Assembly (NCBI GenBank): GCA_019916065.1
Contig: CM034238.1
Coordinates: 31,257,721-31,321,720, forward strand
From: Vitellaria paradoxa
Lineage: Eukaryota > Streptophyta > Magnoliopsida > Ericales > Sapotaceae
DNA: 64,000 nucleotides
Direction: 5' to 3'
Shown: piece after piece, positions 63,773 through 64,000 of the stretch
Position numbering within the stretch: position 1 is the stretch's first letter
How the letters are laid out: each line of letters opens with the position of its first letter
Made by a program: the position numbers and the translations under genes
Notes under the pieces: generated by a model
Database searches by the model: none
The model's input: only the letters and a program-made list of their open reading frames with translations
What the model was told of the DNA's origin: nothing

Positions 63773-63826
63773 CAAGTACGCATTATTTTTTTTTTTTTGG
63801 TAAGTGCAAGTACGCATTATTTTTTT
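63773..63826 (-). mobile_element. Minute LINE 3'-end insertion (stub 4)
   Basis: CAAGTACGCATTATTTTT occurs at 63,773 and again at 63,807, with a T run and GGTAAGTG (63,799-63,806) between. On the minus strand this is CACTTACC-poly(A), the family-1 LINE terminus. The orientation is opposite to the P0 gene. Confidence 0.7.
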
Positions 63827-64000
63827 ACAAAGGGAGGCTGATGTCACTGCTGCGTTGTTAGTTGAGTTAAATCAAGTTTGGAAATCATTATACTAAAATC
63901 CAATGATCCAGAATCATTCAAGTAATTTTTAAGCTAAAAATATTCCAACTTGATATTCGAAGCTGATATTGAATAGGATGTCAGCGCTCCGTGTCCTTAT

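Larger units (their letters stand above)
60623..64000 (+). other. RPP0: P0 intron 2 (open at window end), AT-rich
   Basis: At least 3.38 kb of AT-rich sequence after the exon 2 donor with no coding segment that I can recognise. It holds scattered small repeats listed separately: a LINE-end-like scrap (61,532), a diverged tandem duplication and AT microsatellite (62,574-62,726), a MITE-like copy (63,119) and a minute LINE insertion (63,773). If the gene is intact this is an unusually long intron for a ribosomal protein gene. Confidence 0.6.

Overview
The window is nuclear DNA from a flowering plant, most likely a dicot; I cannot name the species. The evidence is a spliced ribosomal protein P0 gene with a typical plant promoter (site II motifs, telo-box, CT tract), plant L1-type LINEs with a DUF4283 plus zinc-knuckle ORF1 and an endonuclease-RT-zinc-finger ORF2, a Ty3/gypsy retrotransposon, a hAT element and a tRNA-derived SINE. 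No complete, intact host gene is present. The only real host gene is P0, and it runs off the right edge.

Layout. Positions 1-35,886 are a very CpG-dense satellite with a basic monomer of 96 bp. It is interrupted by a hAT element carrying captured exons of two host genes (395-2921), a LINE derivative with only ORF1 (7049-9758), two LINE 3' scraps (20,826-21,687), and a broken Ty3/gypsy element (28,046-31,969). The satellite reads in one direction except for an inverted block at about 4381-6155. It changes subfamily near 13.4-13.6 kb, and the right part shows higher-order organisation.

Positions 36,085-58,832 are a nested stack of LINEs. I name them A to H; families 1 and 2 are defined by their 3' ends (ACTTACC-polyA versus ACCTTTC-polyA). 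LINE-A (minus, family 1) is split by LINE-D (plus, family 2). LINE-C (minus, family 2, full length) is split by LINE-E (minus, family 2), which is itself split by LINE-G (minus, family 1) and LINE-B (plus, family 1). LINE-F (minus, family 2) has lost its 3' end beside LINE-C, and LINE-H (plus, family 1) abuts the 5' end of F. Nonsense codons, frameshifts, insertions or truncation disable every copy. LINE-B keeps the longest clean ORF2 segment.

Positions 58,833-64,000 are AT-rich DNA with small MITE-like elements and a SINE, then the P0 promoter and its first two coding exons. The remainder is its second intron, at least 3.3 kb long.

The most unusual signals are four minute LINE insertions carrying only 7-8 bases of LINE 3' end plus poly(A) between target duplications, two of them proven by an empty site in a homologous copy in this same window; a precisely bounded ORF1-only half-LINE; a covarying 3' hairpin in the LINEs; and the 96-bp CpG-rich satellite itself. 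Orders of insertion and functional statements are inference from sequence alone.
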